A stretch of DNA of 64,000 nucleotides from Cristatella mucedo (taxonomy: Eukaryota; Bryozoa; Phylactolaemata; Cristatellidae): assembly GCA_009760855.2 (NCBI GenBank), contig WPIO01000007.1, positions 9,121,001-9,185,000 of the forward strand, given 5' to 3'. The notes below the pieces were generated by a model that saw only the letters and a list, made by a program, of their open reading frames with translations, searched no databases and was not told the origin of the DNA. A program made the position numbers and the translations under genes. Shown here in pieces: positions 58,101-64,000 of the stretch. How positions within the stretch are numbered: position 1 is the first letter of the stretch; the number at the start of each line of letters is the position of its first letter.

Positions 58101-58246
58101 GTGCTTCTTAATGGTGAACTCAGTGCTGATGCAGTTGATCCTTAGATACAGACTGGTTTCTTTCGCTGGATCCCAAGTGAAGTCGACACAGTTGACACAA
58201 TATGGGTCTATGTGGAGATTGCTAACTCCGTACGAGTGGGGCGAAT
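38766..58246 (-). CDS. CP2/LSF-type transcription factor, TFCP2/UBP1-like (3' seven exons)
   Basis: Minus-strand exons in transcript order: 58246-57996, 54026-53958, 50074-49944, 47310-47061, 43376-43259, 39621-39466, 38971-38766. All have GT/AG borders and matching phases, giving about 392 residues to a TAA at 38766-38768. Seen: [15 protein letters not shown] and IKVFK (end of CP2 DNA-binding domain), [27 protein letters not shown], a Ser/Thr/Ala/Pro-rich linker, QWLHDNRF then [17 protein letters not shown] (SAM-like), and [16 protein letters not shown] (C-terminal dimerisation domain). This order separates the TFCP2 branch from Grainyhead, which lacks the SAM-like domain. Family members are nuclear factors binding DNA as oligomers. 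Human TFCP2 has about 500 residues, so roughly the first third is missing. The introns are full of LINEs, mostly antisense. Confidence 0.92.
39466..39621 (-). CDS. TFCP2-like exon: SAM-like domain core
   Basis: The acceptor is ccatgctcgctgcag. The join completes Gly and reads [20 protein letters not shown], then [11 protein letters not shown] and RPRLSLFI, the CP2 SAM-like signature. The donor TGCGT|GTAAGC is a plausible end in phase 1. The C-terminal part after RPRLSLFI is not conserved, so the exon end is approximate. Confidence 0.88.
40627..40678. repeat. (GA)n microsatellite
   Basis: Perfect GA repeat, reading (TC)n in the sense strand of the TFCP2-like gene. Confidence 0.95.
40749..40915 (-). 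mobile_element. SINE-1
   Basis: Complete reverse copy with hairpin and head intact. It lies beside the (GA)n tract in the intron upstream of exon 39466-39621. Confidence 0.85.
42110..42362 (+). mobile_element. LINE family A, degenerate 3' fragment
   Basis: Matches begin around the conserved AAAGAAGCTAAGAAAAACAC segment and end with cccagaaaggtatttagctctctcggggtgctc plus a TTATTATTACTATTACG tail. It is antisense in the last-but-two intron of the TFCP2-like gene. Confidence 0.68.
43259..43376 (-). CDS. TFCP2-like exon: start of SAM-like domain
   Basis: The acceptor cctgtttgtttgtcgcag gives phase 0. An internal AG at 43333-43334 (cctctag) would give phase 2 and not fit the linker exon. It encodes [17 protein letters not shown] then [19 protein letters not shown], matching the QQWLHRNRF motif of TFCP2. 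It ends in phase 1 at CACCG|GTAAGT. Confidence 0.87.
44085..46470 (+). mobile_element. LINE family A (L2/CR1-like), longest copy, inactive
   Basis: Blocks in order: pre-RT segment ([16 protein letters not shown]), linker ([16 protein letters not shown]), RT palm ([30 protein letters not shown]-like, [19 protein letters not shown]), a catalytic box changed to [17 protein letters not shown], thumb ([18 protein letters not shown]), [24 protein letters not shown] and [11 protein letters not shown]. It then ends in the hairpin plus ATT-rich tail. Stops and frameshifts occur near 45200 and 45660. The endonuclease part is missing. It lies antisense in an intron of the TFCP2-like gene. Confidence 0.9.
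47061..47310 (-). CDS. TFCP2-like exon: Ser/Thr/Ala/Pro-rich linker
   Basis: The acceptor gctcaattctttacag is strong and the donor CTTCGAG|GTAGGT good. Phase 2 in, phase 0 out, fitting both neighbours. The translation ([19 protein letters not shown], then Ala/Val/Thr-rich) is low complexity with no homology visible, as expected for the variable linker of CP2 factors. The supporting evidence is splice sites, phase and composition. Confidence 0.65.
47538..47745 (+). mobile_element. LINE family B, 3' fragment with intact tail
   Basis: It starts at ctcactacctcaactgctct and ends gagttacagacagagataca plus ttacattacatta, the cleanest ATTAC tail in the window. It is antisense in an intron of the TFCP2-like gene. 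Confidence 0.8.
47746..49667. other. TFCP2-like intron, nothing recognised
   Basis: About 1.9 kb between a LINE B fragment and a LINE A tail with no exon or repeat that I can support. Confidence 0.4.
49668..49755 (-). mobile_element. LINE family A 3' tail, minus strand
   Basis: AAT-rich tail, hairpin with GCACCC...GGCAC arms, ctgcaaag end. It lies in an intron of the TFCP2-like gene and is the only LINE A piece there in sense with it. Confidence 0.82.
49944..50074 (-). CDS. TFCP2-like exon: [13 protein letters not shown]
   Basis: The acceptor is aaagcgtttttgcag. [14 protein letters not shown] corresponds to the conserved E-YQPSYETTILTE motif after the DNA-binding domain. The remaining 29 residues are not conserved. 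The donor AGAAT|GTACGT is chosen because it leaves phase 2, which the next exon requires. The motif and acceptor are firm; the 3' end is moderate. Confidence 0.8.
50090..50432 (+). mobile_element. LINE family A, 5'-truncated 3' fragment
   Basis: It starts at the ctttggagacagtacctttag segment, continues through ccgacagacgtcacgacatcc and ends with hairpin and TATTACTATTATTATTG tail. Its 5' end lies only 15 bases upstream of the TFCP2-like exon at 50074, on the opposite strand. Confidence 0.78.
50905..52045 (+). mobile_element. LINE family A, 5'-truncated copy
   Basis: It starts abruptly within the RT palm ([18 protein letters not shown]) and runs through [38 protein letters not shown] and [18 protein letters not shown] to the hairpin tail at 51965-52045. 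One frame is open for about 216 codons, so this is one of the younger copies. A short minus-strand SINE-1 end lies just 5' of it (about 50880-50900). Confidence 0.88.
52058..52290 (-). mobile_element. Two worn SINE-1-like fragments in tandem
   Basis: Two successive reverse copies of the gcgataaagatt / gtactcgaacccac / gaccgtgaag region (52080-52145 and 52200-52265) remain. Ends and body are eroded. Confidence 0.5.
52603..52932 (-). mobile_element. SINE-C, minus strand, split by SINE-1
   Basis: The tail side is 52603-52632 (tttgtatagcgccctaagag). The body and head are 52806-52932 (tattcaggcgctccacatgt, gggctcgagcccacgcc). The SINE-1 copy at 52635-52795 fills the gap. Confidence 0.78.
52635..52795 (+). 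mobile_element. SINE-1 variant inserted in a minus-strand SINE-C
   Basis: The head differs (ctgggcagtgatagccctgg), but the hairpin, B box GGGTTCGAATCC, gcgatccttt, gtggtggtgatagcc and ggctgttaagtcagct are conserved. It is flanked by SINE-C sequence on both sides. Confidence 0.8.
52960..53690 (+). mobile_element. LINE family A-related, old degenerate copy
   Basis: Scattered matches to the thumb and APKAWN segments, then a worn hairpin (ccaagtgcctgaatagagataaagttctctt... at about 53622) whose spacer is closer to SINE-C than to the young LINE A copies, and an ATTATTAG tail. Confidence 0.6.
53958..54026 (-). CDS. TFCP2-like exon: 23-codon basic exon
   Basis: A 69-bp exon, phase 0 at both ends, with acceptor ttgcattcgtttgcag and donor GAAAAG|GTTTGT. 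It encodes [18 protein letters not shown], the conserved KGA-R-K-KTDR-K stretch directly after IKVFK. As I recall the vertebrate genes, an equivalent short exon exists there. It was found by reading the minus strand; it is too short to stand out as an open frame. Confidence 0.92.
54925..55107. repeat. Compound (GGGA)n-(GA)n-(GT)n-(TA)n tract
   Basis: GGGA/GA-rich purine run 54925-55035, GT 55048-55060, TA 55061-55106. It lies in an intron of the TFCP2-like gene next to a SINE-C. Confidence 0.95.
55108..55240 (-). mobile_element. SINE-C, minus strand, worn
   Basis: tttgtatagcatcctaagag and tatccaggcacttaacatat match the 3' half; the head side is rearranged. It abuts the (TA)n tract on one side and the tandem array on the other. 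Confidence 0.6.
55245..56835. repeat. Diverged satellite-like tandem array, about 172-193 bp period
   Basis: The block aatgcactgcaatcgactgc (with variants) recurs at about 55739, 56095, 56289, 56466, 56638 and 56809, giving spacings near 172-193 bp and one double step. Weaker units are recognisable at about 55253, 55385, 55560 and 55919. Within a unit gcaatccactgcaatc-type words also recur, then a conserved gcaaaa...aagctctaatt section. Roughly nine units with strong divergence, no longer coding, lie in an intron of the TFCP2-like gene and end where LINE B begins. Confidence 0.85.
56838..57948 (+). mobile_element. LINE family B (L2/CR1-like), longest copy
   Basis: RT blocks: [38 protein letters not shown] (catalytic box NADD), [69 protein letters not shown], then [17 protein letters not shown]. 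Frameshifts occur near 57180. The usual ATTAC tail is missing here. It begins directly after the tandem array and ends about 50 bp from the TFCP2-like exon at 57996, antisense to it. Confidence 0.88.
57996..58246 (-). CDS. TFCP2-like exon: second half of CP2 DNA-binding domain
   Basis: The acceptor (minus) is cttgccgtttacag and the donor TTTAAG|GTGAGC. It enters in phase 1 and exits in phase 0. It encodes [58 protein letters not shown] and [13 protein letters not shown], following TFCP2 closely. The HGGEKG loop and the FRIQ.DT strand are the conserved core. A long pyrimidine/purine repeat lies about 110 bp upstream in the preceding intron. Confidence 0.93.
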
Positions 58247-58351
58247 CTGTAAACGGCAAGAGCAGCGCTCAGTCGATGAGCTTGCATCCAGCCCTGCCCT
58301 CCTAAGACCTTGTGCAACCCTCAATACTCACAGCTCTGTCAAAGGTGTACT

Positions 58352-58353
<2 letters not shown>

Positions 58354-58441
<88 letters not shown>
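58354..58441. repeat. (CT)n microsatellite
   Basis: Perfect CT repeat (GA on the sense strand) about 110 bp upstream of the TFCP2-like exon 58246-57996. Confidence 0.96.
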
Positions 58442-58444
<3 letters not shown>

Positions 58445-59664
58445 CTCAGGCCTGTGAGATCTCTGGTGCAGCACAACAATGGACAGCATATTGCTAGCAA
58501 GCGTAGCTATGGAAATTCTTCATACAAGTGTGTTCATGCACACGTGCACAAATAGTTCATTTCGATGTTCATCAACATGGAAAGTAGGCGCATATGTGTG
58601 CAAGCAAAGGACACGAACAACTACATCCTCAGCTTGAATCGGGCAGCTGTGCTCATTACACTATGCCGAGCACGGCAAAGGCAAATTGCAGCATTCAAGT
58701 AATCGTTTGCAAATTCAGGCTGGATTCCCAGTGTTAACAACCTTTCTCTATCATCTATCTGCACACTGAGCCAGCCAGCAAAAACTTCACTAGAAGCCTC
58801 AACTAAAACCTGCACAACTTACAAAGTTCTAGGACCTAAGTTTTGCCAACAGTTGGAGAGCCAGCAATGATCGATCAAACTGTTAGAAAGACGTCTGCAG
58901 TAACCATGCAGACTGAGAACTGTTAATAATTTAGCGATATTCAATTCAAGAGTAGGCTTAGTAAGGCTAAGAATTGAGTGATATTTCAGATCCAGAGCTT
59001 AGTAATGCTAAAATTCAGTGCGAGCCAGAACCGCACTGGATTGCTTCAATAAGGTGATTTTAACTGATGCCCGCAAACTGCATATATAACTCATTTTATA
59101 TAATTCATTTATATAGCATACAAATCTGAGGGCAGCATAAAGGTGCTACATAAGGATATTGTAAGGTTGACGTATTCCTAAAGATCTGTATTTATCCATT
59201 TATTGAATTGTTTATGCGATGCATTGCAAAGTCACATTTTTATAGCTTGTAGCAGACTCTTGAAGCGTGGTGCATGAGCCCCGCTTGGCACTGACCACTG
59301 GATCCGCACTTATCCACAGTCTACTGCACCAAGACTCAAGCACTGCCTAACTGACTTGGATCATCATTCAAAAAAGACTAGCAAGGAGGGTAGATTGAAT
59401 TATTATGAGAGTTGTAAAGTATCTCTGTCCGTAACTCTCGCTGGAGTGTTTGCACTTGCCAACACTTCTGTTCTGATGAATCCTGGCTAATGATTAGCAA
59501 ATCTCTTTTCCATAAGCAATGATGATTACCTTAACTCGGAGCAACTCCAGAAAGATAATTCAACAGTTTGAGCCACTGATGTCAATTTTTAGGTGTCCTC
59601 GACATCAAGGTACGTGCTGCCAGCTAGCTCAGATTCCTGTCGCCAACTTGACTCTGCTTCCTGA

Positions 59665-60195
59665 ACACGTCTACTTTTAAGGTTTTGTCGCTCACTTTTA
59701 GGTCACTTCATTCTTTGGCTCAAGCCTACCTCTCAGATATACTCCCCCATTAGGCCAAGCATCGTACCACCAGCTTTTCGGAATCCAACAGCCTACAAAT
59801 ACCTCGTACAAACCTCAAATCCTTTGGAGACCGTGCACTTAGTTTGTATGCTCCCAAAGCCTGGAACTCACTCCCGACCTGCGTCAGAATATCCCCTGGC
59901 CTGACCACATTTAAAAAGAACTTAAAAACACCTATTTAGGAGAGCATTTAGTGGGTCCCTGTGATTCGCCCTTCATGTGCTTATGCGTGCTGACACTGTG
60001 CATGCTGCCACTAACCACATTTGCATGCTGACCCTGTGCATGTCACCCCTAACCATGTTATTCATTTTGTTTGTTTATCAAGCATGATATTACTCACCAT
60101 TCAATTGCATTTCCCTTTGCAGCAAATGTAAAGCACCTAGAGAGAGATGAAGTTCTCTGAGGGCACTTTATCAAGTGCATTAGTATTATTGATTT
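59665..60195 (+). mobile_element. LINE family A, 5'-truncated copy
   Basis: It carries the last RT-thumb codons, the [15 protein letters not shown]-equivalent segment and the complete 3' end with hairpin AAAGCACC...GGGCACTTT and TATTATT tail. It lies upstream of the recognised exons of the TFCP2-like gene, antisense to it. Confidence 0.85.
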
Positions 60196-60789
60196 TTGCA
60201 GATGCTTGCTAAGTTGACATGCTATATAATTTTTTTAGTTATGGCATCACTTGGATCAAAGTGTCCCAACATCATTTGAGGGCATTGGTATATTTCTAAA
60301 GTGCGTGGTGTTGAATCTGTTGATTTTTTCCCCAAAAGCCACTTTTTAAACTAGGAACAACGTGGCCTTGACTATTACAGGTTATCAGAAGGTCAATATG
60401 AGAGCTATGGTTACATCAAAAGATATATAATGTTGCCGTTTTTGTGTCAATTTGCATGCCGATTGTTTCATTGGTATTTGAGAAATATAAACAAATGTGC
60501 TGTGAGGGAGATATATCCCATTTGGATGGGGGACATAACTCCAAACACCTCAGACATCCCCCCCCCCGACCTACAACGGTCATAAACACGAACCGTGATA
60601 TAAACCGGAAGCAGAAAAGTAACAAAAGCCAGCTTAAGTGAGAGCTACGAACCGGAAGCATAAGGAAGACAGGCAAAAGCTGGAACAAGACAGTCAGCCA
60701 CGAGCGAGCTAGCGGCAACACCATATCAACATAAAGTGAAGCTCAAGCAGGCTCAAAATTGACGGTGCTGGCATCGGCACTGTAACAAA

Positions 60790-60831
60790 AAGCACGCCGA
60801 CAAAAGCATGCCGACAAAAGCATGCCGACAA
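60790..60831. repeat. Three 14-bp tandem units
   Basis: aagca(c/t)gccgacaa repeated three times. Confidence 0.88.
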
Positions 60832-61254
60832 AAATGCTAGCAACCCCAACAAATGCAGGCGTGATAAAAGCGCCAAACCTATAACAATAATTGTTAAGTA
60901 CATAATTTAATCGATTTAACTGCCTTTCATATGAACTACTATTATACCAAAAAGAAACGAGTATTGTATTGAACGGCTGGTGTGGAAGTAACAATAGTAC
61001 GTCCAGTTTTGTCATGCATTACCAACTCAAACTCTAAATGCAGCACGTATCATGTCAGATTTTGAGAAAGCCAGTCGGAATGCCTGTTCAACCATTTCCA
61101 TGAAGCACAGCTGGATGCTTGTTTGATCTATATGACAGAAACTTTGGCAAAAGGTATAAGATCTAAATCTGTCAACAGCATACAGTGACGACAAAAATCT
61201 GTAAATGCTCGTAAAAATAATGTCATAGGCTCTGAGCTTCGTTCCTGTAGTGGA

Positions 61255-61441
61255 TGTTCCTGCTGCTTTGGACGAATTGGCCGATGACTGCTCTCATCCA
61301 ATGGCACCATTGATCGACTACTGGGATGACATGTACATACATGCAGACAGCAAAGAGGTCACCGTGCAAATCCAAGGTTTCCTTTGCAACTGTGAAATGC
61401 TCGTGCTCGAGTCATCGACAACGGAATCCTCAGAAACATCC
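61255..61441 (+). pseudogene. Short coding relic, possibly MULE-like transposase
   Basis: The plus-strand frame VPAALDELADDCSHPMAPLI DYWDDMYIHADSK resembles the segment of MULE-type transposases just after the catalytic domain. The rest (EVTVQIQGFLCNCEMLVLES) fits nothing I know. Too short to be sure. Confidence 0.22.
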
Positions 61442-62499
61442 TAGTGTGACATGACTATCTTCAAGGAATCGCACACAACCTGAGTATCTTATTAAAAAAT
61501 AGGCTATATTAACTCTTTCTATGTAAATATACCCTTTCAAAATATATTTAAAAGCTGGAATACATTATAATGTGATTTGAGTTATACTGTCTATCTATTT
61601 TCTCTAATAAAATACTCTAATTACGAATATCTATTTAAAACAGCATTCCTTAAAATTATTTTTGTGTGAGCCTTTGTGGGCACGCTTTTGACTCGCACAC
61701 TTGTGTCGGGTTAATGCTGGAAGCAACCTTTGGGCGCTTCGAAAGCCGACGGCTCACCATATGGCAGTGTAGACTGCTGCGATGGCTGGCCGTCAAAACA
61801 AAAAAAGAGAGACTGCTTAGCAATCATACCTATGTCGATGATTCTTTCGTTGGGTCGCATGCTTTTCCATTTTTCGACATTTTCCTGTTCAGAGAACTTG
61901 AGACGTCGCTCATGAAAGCTTACTTTGCAGAAGCTCTAGAGGAAAAAACAAGTCAAAGCCTGTCACGTTTAGCACCACAAAGGAAACACCTAGTCTGCAA
62001 ATGCCACTGCTACCAGCAAACTTGTAATAACAACACGTATAGTTAAGGGAGTCCATCTAACAAGCAAGTGTAAATTATAACATAGGCAAAAGCTTTACCA
62101 CGTCAGGTATTGCTGTTATAGAGGCAGATGAAATTAAAAAAGCCATTGAAAACGCAGGCATAAATCATCGCTGAAGTCAAGAATGGTTGAAAACAAGTAG
62201 TGGCAAAGCTTTTTTGAACCTAACCTTCAAGAGATTTTCGAGCTCCAGCATAAAAATCTCAAGCTTCTTCCTCCAGCACTTTCTACACATTGAGATAGGG
62301 TACTGATTTAGAGGGCATTTAGTTAGCATCAATTGCATATACACTTTGTGTCGAAAAATTCTTTCAGTATGACTGCCGCTACTGTGGCTGTAAATTCACT
62401 CGGGTAATAAGAGGAGTTTCTACTCCGCCAGGCATAGTGACGTTGTGCGAAGCATGTGAAAATATTTATTGATGGCCCACAAAAACAAACATACAAGTA

Positions 62500-62816
62500 T
62501 GTATGCATCAAGTATGACGTTGTCTCATCCCGATTCTTTACCTCCACTGTCTGGCCAGGCTTATAGGACACAAGCTTCTGCATTGTCTCTTGTGTTGCAA
62601 TACATTGCATAGAGCCTGAGTTTTACTAAAAAGGTTGGCTATTAGTGTAGGCTGAACATCCTACCTCAGCAGCCTCTTGACATTGCTCCATAATTGTTCT
62701 ATGTGGTTAAAATCAAGTGACTGAGTGAGCCACTGCATCAGTGCCAAACAACAAGGATTCTCCAAAAAGTATTTCACTGGACTGGCAGTGTGCTTAGAGT
62801 CGTTATCTTGTTGCCA
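62500..62816 (-). pseudogene. Tc1/mariner transposase C-terminal relic
   Basis: On the minus strand 62816-62664 reads WQQDNDSKHTASPVKYFL, then LMQWLTQSLDFNHIEQLW and SNVKRLL before a TAG. This matches the Tc1 catalytic block: QQDNDPKH carries the second catalytic Asp, and SPDLNPIE-LW the third acidic residue. Both acidic residues survive. A further stretch at about 62590-62500 (ETMQKLVSYKPGQTVEVKNR) resembles the Tc1 C-terminal helix in another frame. The N-terminal half and terminal inverted repeats were not recognised. Confidence 0.72.
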
Positions 62817-63155
62817 AATGTAACGACCCCGAAGCAGAATATGACAGCATTGAAATCAAACTTGCTTGACCAAAAATAACTTTGAGTAAAGTACTATTTT
62901 TTACAAGTCCTTGCTTGATGCTGATGCAGTGGTCCAGCCAGCTGCCTGCTGAAGGGGGAGGTGTGTTCGGCCTACACCAGTAGCTGACATTTTCAGTAGC
63001 ACTCAGAATCAGTGGAAAGTGCTACAGCAGAAGAGACAAAGCAGTAACTTGTGGCCTTAATGTCTGGCGAGACATTACCCGAGATGTTACCCGAACTAAT
63101 TTACAGCCATAACAGCTGTGGCCCCAACTGTGAGGATTTTTACGCTGAGTGTACA

Positions 63156-63159
<4 letters not shown>

Positions 63160-63236
<77 letters not shown>
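63160..63236. repeat. (GT)n microsatellite
   Basis: Perfect GT repeat of about 77 bp. Confidence 0.96.
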
Positions 63237-63238
<2 letters not shown>

Positions 63239-63422
63239 CAGTGGCTGAACCAGGGGGCATTTGCCCTGCCCCAATAATGGGGGCAGCCTGTTCTTACTAG
63301 CCCCTATTCCTATGCCCCAACTGTCACTAACGACAAAATAATGTCGGAATTCCACTTGACGAGCAACCAGTGTTAATATCGAATTAACAAAATAATTTTG
63401 CATCATAATTTTTCATTAATTT

Positions 63423-63556
63423 TGACCCAGTGGTTAAGTTGCTCGCCACGACCAAGGTCTGGCCGAGGTCGTGGGCTCGAGCCCCTTGACGCATGTGGAG
63501 TGACTGAATAGAAAACAAGTTCTCGTAGGGTGCTATACAAATAAATTATATTTATT
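63423..63556 (+). mobile_element. SINE-C
   Basis: tgacccagtggttaagttgc, gtcgtgggctcgagcccctt, gactgaatagaaaacaagtt, gggtgctatacaaataaatt, AT-rich tail. Confidence 0.8.
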
Positions 63557-63684
63557 TAATTATATATTCTAGCCCAGGCTTATCAGTCTTAAAAATCTTG
63601 CAGGCCTTGCCTCTACATTCAAATTTTGCAGGCCTTGCTCCCAGCCGAGAATCTTGGCTCTACCATTGCATAAATACATTAATA

Positions 63685-63880
<196 letters not shown>

Positions 63881-64000
63881 GTTGTGTGGGCGGGTAAATG
63901 TGTACACATGCACCTTGTAAAGAAAAAGTATCCATAGGGAGCAAAGGTACTAGATCCATTAAACACATTTCGGTGAGTGACGCTTTGTCATTTACAAATC

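Larger units (their letters stand above)
58442..63422. other. 5' side of the TFCP2-like gene, first exons not found
   Basis: Contains a LINE A copy, the MULE-like and Tc1 relics and a GT repeat. I looked for the conserved YVL-AATSPA, FHDRRLQY and WRWNRPGDR blocks on the minus strand and did not see them, so the 5' exons probably lie beyond the right edge. Confidence 0.45.

Noticed and set aside
58621-58815. Minus-strand 64-codon frame as an upstream CP2 exon
   Set aside because: No conserved CP2 DNA-binding motif and no suitable splice borders.

Overview
The window is nuclear DNA from an animal, most likely an invertebrate. It carries two spliced genes with GT/AG introns, tRNA-derived SINEs, 5'-truncated LINE retrotransposons, long dinucleotide microsatellites and no prokaryotic gene organisation. 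I cannot name the phylum from the sequence.

Left part (about 1.0-20.6 kb, + strand): a TANC / rolling-pebbles family scaffold gene. Thirteen coding exons can be chained with matching splice phases, giving a predicted protein of 1483 residues. In order it has a Ser-rich N-terminus, a STAND-type P-loop NTPase module, a long ankyrin array, TPR-like helices and a C-terminus ending E-T-A-L, which fits a class I PDZ ligand. The first exon lies in a CpG-rich, promoter-like region and is the least certain one. Three of the introns hold a LINE 3' tail in sense orientation just upstream of the next exon, and others hold long CT, CA or ATCC microsatellites.

Right part (about 38.6-58.3 kb, - strand): a CP2/LSF (TFCP2/UBP1/gemini) transcription-factor gene. 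Seven exons covering the end of the DNA-binding domain, the linker, the SAM-like domain and the C-terminal dimerisation domain join in one frame (about 392 residues to the stop). The 5' exons, with the first part of the DNA-binding domain, were not found in the window. The two genes converge across about 18 kb of repeat-rich DNA. They have no obvious shared pathway.

The rest is a layered transposon landscape. It contains LINE family A (L2/CR1-like, ATT-repeat tail, hairpin before the tail), LINE family B (related, ATTAC tail), a tRNA-derived SINE with a long extra hairpin (SINE-1, with variant SINE-1b), a second tRNA-derived SINE whose 3' end matches LINE A (SINE-C), a Tc1/mariner relic, and a decayed minus-strand coding relic of a transposon-associated protein family split by a LINE A copy. 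There is also a diverged tandem array of about 175-bp units at 55.2-56.8 kb. Several insertions are nested, so relative ages can be read. No true tRNA, rRNA or CRISPR was seen.
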